A stretch of DNA of 12,052 bases. Origin: JAJRXG01 sp964640065. GTDB taxonomy: Bacteria; Bacteroidota; Bacteroidia; Chitinophagales; Saprospiraceae. The DNA is taken from contig CAZXIE010000114.1 of NCBI GenBank assembly GCA_964640065.1, positions 1 through 12,052 of the forward strand, given 5' to 3'. The notes beneath the pieces are model-generated. The model ran no database searches and was not told the DNA's origin. It worked only from the letters and a program-made list of their open reading frames with translations. How positions within the stretch are numbered: the first letter of the stretch is position 1; every line of letters starts with the position of its first letter. Shown piece by piece: positions 1-6,338 of the stretch. Both the position numbers and the translations under genes were made by a program.

Positions 1-3000
1 GTAGCCGCAGCTTGTTTTTGGAGTGTAGAATCTTCGATGATGTATGTGATACAACACTAACGATAGAATCACTTGTTGCTGGCGCTGGATTTACTGCTAG
101 TCTGGCAGCCACCACTAACGAGCTCAACTGTGCGGTGACTTCTTCGGATCTCACCCTCACGCCTAATTTTACTGTCGATAGCATCATATGGACTAGAGAC
201 GGAAACCCTTTTGCAAGGGATACTATGATGATCACTGTACAGGATATAGGATTATACAGCGCGGACATTTACGGAAGTGGATGTATGATCAATCAATCTA
301 TCACAATCCAAAGCAACTTAGATCCTCCAGACGCTCAAGTAATCGCACCAGATATATCATGCGCTAATGGAGGTATACTTGCTACGTTCTCTACTAATGA
401 TCCTATACGATTCTCCACATGGTTGAATGATGCAGGGGATACAGTATCAACAGCTGCTCAGTTGGGAATTAACAATGCTGGCATGTTCGAGTTGAGATTG
501 GTAGGCGATAACAACTGTGATACGACGATCGTCTTTAGTGTCGCAAGTGATGATGTCTCGCCGACTGTATCAGATGTGCCAGAAGGAACGGTAATACTTA
601 ATTGCGTGCTTCCGAGCTTGGAGGTGACACCTACGATAGATGCTACTGAGGTGTCTGAAGAGTTTTGGATTTTTGGTGTACAAGACACTGTGCGAGGCCC
701 GACCGACTTAACTTTCACGGAAGCCAATGCCTATAGATATGTGGCCCTAGGTAACAACGGATGTAAGACTGAAGTACGATTGGATGTTTTCGTGGATACT
801 TTAAGACCTAGATTAGATGTAGACCTAGATGTGAAGATGGATTCTATCACTTGTACGAACGCTGAAGCTGAGGTCATCTTGATTAATTTGTTACCCGACT
901 TCATGGTTTCATTTGCAGGTAGTAACGTTGTCGATCGATCGGATTCTTCTGCATTCGTAGATCAACCATCTTTCGTGGACATCACATTGACAGATACAAG
1001 AAACCAATGTTCGTCTGATGCAACTGTCGAGGTGATACTCGCTGATGGTGTGCCCAATGCAATCCTAACAGCTGACAGTACGATCACATGTCAGCGACCA
1101 GAGGCAGAACTAGAAATCACTTTTCCGGGTACGATACCAGTGGAGTCTTTCTGGACCAATCCTGCAGGAGATACGATAGACACGGAGTCTCTAGTCGTCA
1201 GAGATACTGGGACTTACGTATTTGAGGCAACCGGGGCTAATGGCTGTACTTTCATGACTACACATACCATCACAAGGAATGAAGAGGTACCTACCTTTAC
1301 AGTACCCGATCAGTATGTCATCACGTGTGCGCTTGACTCAGTAGTTATCGAGGCTGAGGATATATCTCCTGGAGATTCTGTCACTTGGATATTAGGATTA
1401 GACACGATCACGGGATCTATGCTATCTGTCGCAACTGAGCGGACGAGTTTTGAACTGATTGTGATAGGAGAGAATGGCTGTCCTGCTGGCCAGGTGATAG
1501 ATATCTTATATGATACTCTTCGTCCGAAGTTTAATTTGCTTTCAGACACTCTTAACTGTGCCCAGAGCTCTATAGAAATAACGACAAATGTTTCTCTCGA
1601 TGATCATACATTTCTCTGGGGTGGTCCTGATGCGGGAGGAGTAACCACGCCATCGGTCGACGTTACCCTGCCAGGTGCATATGCGCTGAGCGCTACAAAT
1701 CTTGCTAACGGCTGCGTGGGACTTGGTACTATAGAAGTTATGGAAGATTTATCAGATCCAGTCTATACGGCACTACCAGTGGATATCATCACTTGCAACC
1801 AAAGCAGTGTCAATGTCTCAGTCGAAGCCGATACTAATGCTGACATCAGCTGGGAGACAAGTGATGGGCGCACGGCCATGGGCCCTACGGTACTAGCATC
1901 CAACCGAGGGTTTCAAAAGTTTTCTATCACTGGCGTAAATGGTTGTAATGCCATAGACTCCGTGGAAGTGTTTTCGAATATAGAGAAGCCTCGAGTCGAG
2001 GTGGAAGAAATATATGAGCTCACTTGTGATCTAGATTCGGTGATCATCATGCCTAACTATATCGATGTTGCTGAAAACTCCATCTGGACGTATAGCGATG
2101 GCAGAAGAGAAGTAGGAGAAACTCAAGTCATAAGAGATGAATCACTTGAAAGCCTAACTGTTATTGGTGAAAATGGTTGTATCACCGAAGTTGATTTCAA
2201 CATAACCCTTGCCAATGACATCCCTGTAGCTGTAATCAATGATAGTGATACACTCAGTTGTGGAGGAGAATCTATTAATGTCAGTACAGCACCAACAGCG
2301 TCAAGTGACCATCAGATACTTTGGTTTAGAGATAATGATCTCATTACATCTGATGTAACGGATATCGAGGCTATGGAGACAGGTAACTATATACTCCAAG
2401 TGATAGATACAGTAAGTGGCTGTCAAAGCAGTGATACTTCATTCATTAGGATCGCTGCCTCACCGATAACTAACATCATGTTAGAGATAGGTGACGAGTC
2501 ATGTGATGGAGATGATAATGGGTTTATCAGCGTCTCCCAGATCAATGGTGGTGAAGGAAACTTAGTGTTAACTATAGACGGAGAGGAGGTGAACATCGGA
2601 GAAGAGATACCCCTCGATCCAGGTATGTATGAGGTCATGGTCGAAGATGAGTTCGGTTGTGACCTAGCCAACGAGATAGAAGTCGAAGCTGGAGAATTTA
2701 TAGACCTCGATGCTGGTCCTGATATCTCAGTAGAGCGAGGTGAAAAGATAAGTATAGTCCCCACCGTATCAGGCTCACCCTTTACGGATATAACTTGGAT
2801 CGGTAACCAAGGAACCAACGAAACTGGCGTGGACTCTTTGTGCTTTATACCCAGCGTAGATGAGACCATCGTGATCACAGTTACTACTGCAAATGGTTGT
2901 AGCGCCATCGATAGTTTTAGCATCGATGTCTTTGTAGATGTATCGAAGATCAGCGCTTTTGTACCTAACATACTTAATCTCAATAGTACATTAGGTAATG

Positions 3001-3245
3001 ACGTCGTGACCATAGATCTTCCTTTTGACATAGTGGAGCTCACTGACTTTTCCATCTTTGATAGATGGGGGCAGCAGGTGGCATATGCCCCTTTTATATC
3101 TAATGCCTCACCAGTTATCATCTGGGATGGTCACATGAATGGAAGTGAAGTAGAAGCTGGGGTATATGTCTTTACTTATGAGATGCTAACTATCTACGAC
3201 GCCAGAAGGAGAAACAGGACAGGAGATATCACTGTCATCAAGTAA
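1..3245 (+). CDS. Large secreted Ig-like repeat protein with T9SS type-B C-terminal sorting domain (5' partial)
   Basis: The frame is open to the left edge (first whole codon at 3), so the N-terminus and any signal peptide lie outside; the TTG at 12 is just the first possible start codon. About 1,080 residues are visible. Ten modules of 77-83 residues each open with a hydrophobic-x-Cys (LNC, ITC, LTC) and close with a Cys, usually N-G-C, which suggests one disulfide per Ig-like domain. A SprB-type repeat (SCDGDDNGFISV, about 2490-2700) and a PKD-like segment (about 2700-2945) follow. The last ~95 residues match the gliding-motility/CHU_C type-B sorting domain: FVPN, FSIFDRWGQQV, WDG, GVYVFTYE and a terminal GDITVIK. 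Family knowledge says such proteins cross the outer membrane by the type IX system and are released or surface-attached. An adhesive or structural role is inferred; no catalytic domain is visible. It ends 14 nt from the converging MarC-family gene. Confidence 0.9.
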   Translation, partial: SRSLFLECRIFDDVCDTTLTIESLVAGAGFTASLAATTNELNCAVTSSDLTLTPNFTVDSIIWTRDGNPFARDTMMITVQDIGLYSADIYGSGCMINQSITIQSNLDPPDAQVIAPDISCANGGILATFSTNDPIRFSTWLNDAGDTVSTAAQLGINNAGMFELRLVGDNNCDTTIVFSVASDDVSPTVSDVPEGTVILNCVLPSLEVTPTIDATEVSEEFWIFGVQDTVRGPTDLTFTEANAYRYVALGNNGCKTEVRLDVFVDTLRPRLDVDLDVKMDSITCTNAEAEVILINLLPDFMVSFAGSNVVDRSDSSAFVDQPSFVDITLTDTRNQCSSDATVEVILADGVPNAILTADSTITCQRPEAELEITFPGTIPVESFWTNPAGDTIDTESLVVRDTGTYVFEATGANGCTFMTTHTITRNEEVPTFTVPDQYVITCALDSVVIEAEDISPGDSVTWILGLDTITGSMLSVATERTSFELIVIGENGCPAGQVIDILYDTLRPKFNLLSDTLNCAQSSIEITTNVSLDDHTFLWGGPDAGGVTTPSVDVTLPGAYALSATNLANGCVGLGTIEVMEDLSDPVYTALPVDIITCNQSSVNVSVEADTNADISWETSDGRTAMGPTVLASNRGFQKFSITGVNGCNAIDSVEVFSNIEKPRVEVEEIYELTCDLDSVIIMPNYIDVAENSIWTYSDGRREVGETQVIRDESLESLTVIGENGCITEVDFNITLANDIPVAVINDSDTLSCGGESINVSTAPTASSDHQILWFRDNDLITSDVTDIEAMETGNYILQVIDTVSGCQSSDTSFIRIAASPITNIMLEIGDESCDGDDNGFISVSQINGGEGNLVLTIDGEEVNIGEEIPLDPGMYEVMVEDEFGCDLANEIEVEAGEFIDLDAGPDISVERGEKISIVPTVSGSPFTDITWIGNQGTNETGVDSLCFIPSVDETIVITVTTANGCSAIDSFSIDVFVDVSKISAFVPNILNLNSTLGNDVVTIDLPFDIVELTDFSIFDRWGQQVAYAPFISNASPVIIWDGHMNGSEVEAGVYVFTYEMLTIYDARRRNRTGDITVIK
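120..2465 (+). repeat. Ten tandem ~79-residue cysteine-paired Ig-like modules
   Basis: The first Cys codon of each module lies at 129, 360, 603, 852, 1089, 1326, 1557, 1794, 2025 and 2259. Intervals are 231, 243, 249, 237, 237, 231, 237, 231 and 234 nt, that is 77-83 codons. Shared marks are a hydrophobic-x-Cys opening, a Trp about 20-25 residues later in most modules, a closing Asn-Gly-Cys, and an inter-module linker containing Asp/Glu and Pro. DNA identity between modules is low, so this is an old, diverged duplication and not a recent expansion. Confidence 0.8.
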
Positions 3246-3259
3246 TCAGTCTACAATCC

Positions 3260-3883
3260 TTAGGATATCAAGATCTCCTTGACCGTGGAGATGATCATCT
3301 CCACTCCGATAGCCATCACTATGAATCCCATGATCCGTGATATAGCCTTGATACCTGCCACACCGAGTAGTCTGAAAAGCATCGGAGAAGCACGAAGGAT
3401 AGCATACACAAGGATGGCGACCACCACCAGCGCTCCGATCACGACTAATCGATTAGACCAGTCTGAGTAAGTACTGAAGTAGCCTATCATCAGAGATATA
3501 GAGCCAGGTCCAGATAGTAAAGGCATGGCTAGAGGTGTAAAGCTGATATCTTCTTTCTCTAGTGCTTCTTCTTTCACTTGATCATTGATAGCTCTGCTCT
3601 TTGCCATCTTGCCGCTCAGTAGCTGTGCTCCTGAACCGAAGATGATGATACCTCCTGCGATGCGCAGAGCACTAAGAGAGATACCAAAAAAACTCAAGAT
3701 GACAGTACCTGCCAAAAAGAAGGCAAGTAGGATGATCAAGAAGTAGATACTCGCATGTAGTGCGGTTTCATTTCTTTCAGCCCGTGTGAATGAAGGAGAC
3801 ATAGCCAGATAGACTGGTATGGCACCAAAGGGATTTACTACTGAGAATAATCCCGCGAAGACTGCAAAGAATATCTCGAACAT
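3260..3883 (-). CDS. MarC/UPF0056-family integral membrane protein
   Basis: This 207-residue protein has the usual length and layout of the MarC (SNARE-like/NAAT) family, with six predicted membrane segments near residues 3-28, 45-66, 72-90, 116-136, 145-165 and 183-204. Family motifs visible are NPFGAIPV at 17-24, LRIAGGIIIFG at 73-83, PLAMPLLSGPGSI at 117-129 and ISRIMGFIVMAIGVEMI near the C-terminus. A charged cytoplasmic-type loop (about 92-113) separates the two three-helix halves. Some members have been described as amino-acid transporters, and the link to multiple antibiotic resistance has not held up, so no substrate is assigned and no symbol is given. The ATG overlaps the cmk stop as TAATG, which suggests translational coupling. 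It is the last gene of the minus-strand run. Confidence 0.92.
   Translation of the reverse strand: MFEIFFAVFAGLFSVVNPFGAIPVYLAMSPSFTRAERNETALHASIYFLIILLAFFLAGTVILSFFGISLSALRIAGGIIIFGSGAQLLSGKMAKSRAINDQVKEEALEKEDISFTPLAMPLLSGPGSISLMIGYFSTYSDWSNRLVVIGALVVVAILVYAILRASPMLFRLLGVAGIKAISRIMGFIVMAIGVEMIISTVKEILIS
3273..3302. repeat. Overlapping inverted repeats at a convergent gene junction
   Basis: ATCTCC (3273-3278), GGAGAT (3287-3292) and ATCTCC (3297-3302) can form two mutually exclusive hairpins. The right-hand pair is part of a perfect 16-bp palindrome, GGAGATGATCATCTCC, at 3287-3302. The site is inside the 3' end of the MarC-family gene and just past the stop of the secreted-protein gene. No T-tract follows, so it is not a classical intrinsic terminator; a 3'-end or termination role for the plus-strand transcript is a guess, and codon coincidence (Glu-Met-Ile-Ile-Ser) is possible. 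Confidence 0.3.
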
Positions 3884-4632
3884 TATGATTGCTTGTTGAG
3901 CTTATCGACTATGATCTTTATAGCTTCGACCAGCATACCTGACCTATCATGATGAGTTGTATCTATCAAGTTGGCATCATCGGCTTGCTTCAGAGGGCTA
4001 TCTTCTCGTTCACTATCTATCTTATCTCGTTTGGCAAGGTTATCGGCTACATCGCCAATGGTTATCTCGACGCCACGATCTAAAAGTTCTAAATGACGGC
4101 GCTTACTTCGCTCCTCTATACTGGCGGTAACGAATAACTTCACATCCGCCTTAGGGAGTACTACAGTGCCTATATCTCTACCATCCATGACGACACTCTG
4201 CTTTGATGCTATCACTCGCTGCTGGTCCACCAGAAAGCGCCTGACAGCAGATATCGTAGATACCTCGCTAACGATATTAGAAACTTCCATAGATCTGATT
4301 TCTTTAGAGACATCTACACCATTAAGCTTCGTACACTGATAACCTTCTTCTAGACAGAGTTCTATGTTGATATCTGCTAGACTGGATCCTACGACAGACT
4401 CATCTTGTGGAGATATACCCGCTTGTAGAAGATATAGAGCTGTTGCTCTATACATCGCACCTGTGTCTATGTGTGTTATCTCGAGCAGTGTCGCCAGATC
4501 TTTGGCGAGAGTGGACTTACCACTAGACGAATGACCGTCTAGGGCTATCACTGGTCTTTGTTTTTTTATTTGCTGGATTTGTGCCGTTGCTATCTTGATG
4601 GCTAACTGGACGGCACTAGGTATGTTCAACAA
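3883..4632 (-). CDS. cmk: Cytidylate kinase ((d)CMP kinase)
   Basis: Cmk phosphorylates CMP and dCMP with ATP in pyrimidine salvage and mRNA turnover, in the cytoplasm. Visible motifs are the P-loop GHSSSGKST at 33-41, DTGAMYR at 56-62, DGRDIGT at 150-156, the lid region ASIEERSKRR, and the C-terminal signature with R-D, S-x-R, SPL, A-D-A and IDT. The start is uncertain. The frame contains no ATG before Met60, which is past the P-loop. Candidates are TTG at 4632, directly after the TGA of the upstream gene, TTG at 4629, or GTG at 4551, which would give the usual short N-terminus (V/M-IALDG). The TTG start adds a ~27-residue, helix-like extension (AVQLAIKIATAQIQQIKKQ) not typical of the family. 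Family membership is certain; the N-terminus is not. Confidence 0.94.
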   Translation of the reverse strand: MLNIPSAVQLAIKIATAQIQQIKKQRPVIALDGHSSSGKSTLAKDLATLLEITHIDTGAMYRATALYLLQAGISPQDESVVGSSLADINIELCLEEGYQCTKLNGVDVSKEIRSMEVSNIVSEVSTISAVRRFLVDQQRVIASKQSVVMDGRDIGTVVLPKADVKLFVTASIEERSKRRHLELLDRGVEITIGDVADNLAKRDKIDSEREDSPLKQADDANLIDTTHHDRSGMLVEAIKIIVDKLNKQS

Positions 4633-4854
4633 TCAGTACTCGTCTTCGTTGAAGAGAAAATCATCCTTCCTAGGGAAGTCTGGCCATATCTCCACGATAT
4701 TCTCATACAACTCTCCCTCGTCTTCAATCGCTTGAAGATTTTCTGTTACTTCTAGAGGCGCTCCCGAACGGATAGCGTAGTCTATGAGCTCGTCTCTAGA
4801 GGCTGGCCATGGTGCATCTTCAAGATGATGCGCTAACTCTAAGGTCCAATACAT
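4633..4854 (-). CDS. DUF2795 domain protein
   Basis: This small acidic protein of 73 residues starts MYWTLELAHHLEDAPWPASR, continues with DELIDYAIRSGAPLEV and ends in an acidic FNEDEY tail. From memory it strongly resembles a DUF2795 protein conserved across Bacteroidota, covering the whole length. Its biochemical role is unknown to me. The ATG at 4852-4854 fits the conserved N-terminus. The TGA stop is immediately followed, in the same frame, by the cmk reading frame, so the two are probably translated from one mRNA, with a MarC-family gene third. A good Bacteroidota promoter lies about 90-115 nt upstream, making this the first gene of the transcript and giving an untranslated leader of about 80 nt. 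Confidence 0.88.
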   Translation of the reverse strand: MYWTLELAHHLEDAPWPASRDELIDYAIRSGAPLEVTENLQAIEDEGELYENIVEIWPDFPRKDDFLFNEDEY

Positions 4855-4941
4855 CTGCTAATAATCAATTAAGTGTTTAAGAACATTCCTTATTACGAAT
4901 ATCTCAGTGTCTTTAGTTCCGAAGTGGCACTAAAATTTCGG

Positions 4942-4971
4942 CAAAAGTATAATTTTCTTTGACCCATGCAA
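4942..4971 (-). promoter_or_regulatory. Promoter for DUF2795-cmk-marC transcript
   Basis: Read on the minus strand there is a TTG (4971-4969), a 19-nt spacer and TACTTTTG (4949-4942). This fits the Bacteroidota primary sigma consensus TTG / TAnnTTTG with its 17-23 nt spacing. Transcription would start near 4935, leaving a leader of about 80 nt before the ATG at 4854. The box lies between the queA stop (5005) and the DUF2795 start, so this run need not depend on queA transcription. Confidence 0.7.
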
Positions 4972-5004
4972 GTAGCACAGATTTTATTAATGCGCTGCAA
5001 CTTG

Positions 5005-6072
5005 TTAAAGGATGAGCATCGCGTCTCCATAACTGAAGAATCTATACTTTTTCTTTACTGCCTGCTCGTATGCCTCTATAGTCAGATCTCTACCAGCAAA
5101 GGCTGCTATCATGATCAGAAGACTCGACTTTGGCAAGTGGAGATTAGTGATCATCGAGTTAGCGATGTTGAACTCATGCTTAGGGAAGATGAACTTGTTA
5201 GTCCATCCTTCAGCTGGTTTGAGTTGGCCTGTGGCATTCACCGCGGATTCGATAGATCTCATCACTGTTGTACCTACAGCACAGATCTTTGATCCACCTT
5301 TCTTATTCGTCCGATTGACGATATCTGCTGCCTCTTGCGTTACCTTAAAGTACTCAGCATCCATCTTGTGCTTAGAAAGATCCTCAACGTCGATACTTCT
5401 AAATGTACCAAGACCTATGTGGAGCGTTAGCTCAGCAAAGTCGATACCCTTGATCTCAAGTCTCTTAAGTACCTCATGCGTGAAGTGCAGTCCTGCAGTA
5501 GGAGCTGCTACCGCACCTATCTCCTTCGCATAGATCGTCTGAAATCTCTCAAGATCAGAAGGCTCAGCTTCACGATCTATATATTTTGGAAGTGGTGTAT
5601 GTCCTAGTTCTTGTAAGATAGCTCTGAACTCATCTTGTGTGCCTTCAAAGTAGAATCTGATCGTCCTTCCACGACTAGTCGTATTATCTACGACTTCAGC
5701 TATGAGTCTGTTTTCTCCAGCCTTGTCTTTGAAGAAAAGTTTGTTACCTACTCTGATTTTTCTAGCTGGATCTACGAGTACATCCCAAAGGAAGTTTTCT
5801 GAGTTTAGCTCTCTCAGTAAAAAGACTTCGATCTTAGCCTCAGTCTTCTCTTTGATCCCAAACATCCGCGCAGGAAAAACCTTTGTATTGTTAAATATGA
5901 AGGTATCTCCTTCATCAAAATACTCTATCACATCCTTGAAGATCCTATGCTCGATCTTACCTGTATCGCGGTGGACGACCATAAGCTTGGACTCATCGCG
6001 GATTTTAGCAGGATATTTAGCTATAAGCTTTTCTGGAAGTTCGTAATTAAACTGGGATAACTTGGCTTTCAT
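5005..6072 (-). CDS. queA: S-adenosylmethionine:tRNA ribosyltransferase-isomerase
   Basis: QueA transfers and isomerises the ribosyl group of S-adenosylmethionine onto 7-aminomethyl-7-deazaguanine at the tRNA wobble base, giving epoxyqueuosine, the penultimate step of queuosine synthesis. The 355 residues equal the usual length (E. coli 356). Motifs in order are FNNTKVFPAR at 60-69, GAVAAPTAGLHF at 186-197, LHIGLGTF at 217-224, VGTTVMRSIES at 266-276, TNLHLPKSSL at 309-318, AFAG and the C-terminal YRFFSYGDAM at 343-352. All key blocks are present and there is no truncation. The ATG at 6070-6072 matches the family N-terminus, where the conserved Y-x-LPEKLIA block begins near residue 10. It has its own promoter with a leader of about 23 nt. 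No other queuosine gene is in the window. Confidence 0.98.
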   Translation of the reverse strand: MKAKLSQFNYELPEKLIAKYPAKIRDESKLMVVHRDTGKIEHRIFKDVIEYFDEGDTFIFNNTKVFPARMFGIKEKTEAKIEVFLLRELNSENFLWDVLVDPARKIRVGNKLFFKDKAGENRLIAEVVDNTTSRGRTIRFYFEGTQDEFRAILQELGHTPLPKYIDREAEPSDLERFQTIYAKEIGAVAAPTAGLHFTHEVLKRLEIKGIDFAELTLHIGLGTFRSIDVEDLSKHKMDAEYFKVTQEAADIVNRTNKKGGSKICAVGTTVMRSIESAVNATGQLKPAEGWTNKFIFPKHEFNIANSMITNLHLPKSSLLIMIAAFAGRDLTIEAYEQAVKKKYRFFSYGDAMLIL

Positions 6073-6101
6073 ATAAGAATATCAGTCTTGTAAAATGCGT
6101 G

Positions 6102-6109
6102 CAAAAGTA
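6102..6109 (-). promoter_or_regulatory. queA promoter -7 box
   Basis: The minus strand reads TACTTTTG, followed by C, an exact TAnnTTTG match about 30 nt before the queA ATG. The start point would be near 6095. No TTG is found at the expected -33 spacing (around 6127-6133); instead an inverted repeat covers that place, which may mean that an activator or repressor acts there. Confidence 0.6.
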
Positions 6110-6119
6110 AGATAATATT

Positions 6120-6147
6120 TGTGACGTGCTGGATTAGTTACGTCACA
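6120..6147. promoter_or_regulatory. Inverted repeat over the queA -33 region (possible operator)
   Basis: TGTGACGT (6120-6127) and ACGTCACA (6140-6147) are perfect 8-bp inverted arms separated by 12 nt. On the queA strand the repeat covers the -33 position of the promoter. The half-site starts like the Crp/Fnr motif TGTGA, but the gap between TGTGA and TCACA is 18 nt instead of 6, so a Crp assignment is not justified. It could also form a stem in RNA. Confidence 0.4.
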
Positions 6148-6221
6148 CTTCCCTATAGAATAACTTATACTCCAGATAGTCAAGTTAACGGGCACTTTTT
6201 TTCTTCCGCTTCCGCAAATGC

Positions 6222-6237
6222 TCATTTACGTAAGTGA
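6222..6237. promoter_or_regulatory. 16-bp palindrome upstream of ABC permease gene
   Basis: TCATTTACGTAAGTGA is a palindrome with one mismatched pair (T6225/G6234) around the perfect core TTACGTAA. It lies about 100 nt before the permease ATG at 6339 and about 150 nt before the queA ATG, in a 266-nt divergent intergenic region. An operator role is inferred from shape and place only. No exact TAnnTTTG box was found for the permease gene. Confidence 0.3.
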
Positions 6238-6338
6238 ATCGGCCCTTATCGTGATTATTAGTAGAGTGGGGGGATTCTTTTATCTATTAGACCTTTCCTT
6301 TTGAATAGTAATCGTTTATTTCGTGTAATAGTAAAGCG

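Noticed and set aside
12..14. TTG as a true start of the secreted-protein gene
   Set aside because: The frame is open upstream to the window edge, no signal peptide follows, and the repeat array appears already under way.
2423..3121. Long open minus-strand frame of 232 codons opposite the secreted-protein gene
   Set aside because: It is a Ser/Thr/Pro-rich, patternless translation antisense to a clearly coding region with a recognisable sorting domain; I see no family motif.
4966..5292. Plus-strand open frame overlapping the 3' end of queA
   Set aside because: It is antisense to conserved QueA motifs and its translation has no recognisable features.
6120..6147. Crp/Fnr-type binding site
   Set aside because: The TGTGA and TCACA elements are 18 nt apart instead of 6, so only a generic inverted repeat is claimed.
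6296..6303. TCCTTTTG as a -7 box for the ABC permease gene
   Set aside because: It has one mismatch to TAnnTTTG and no TTG at a suitable distance upstream, so it is too weak to list as a promoter.
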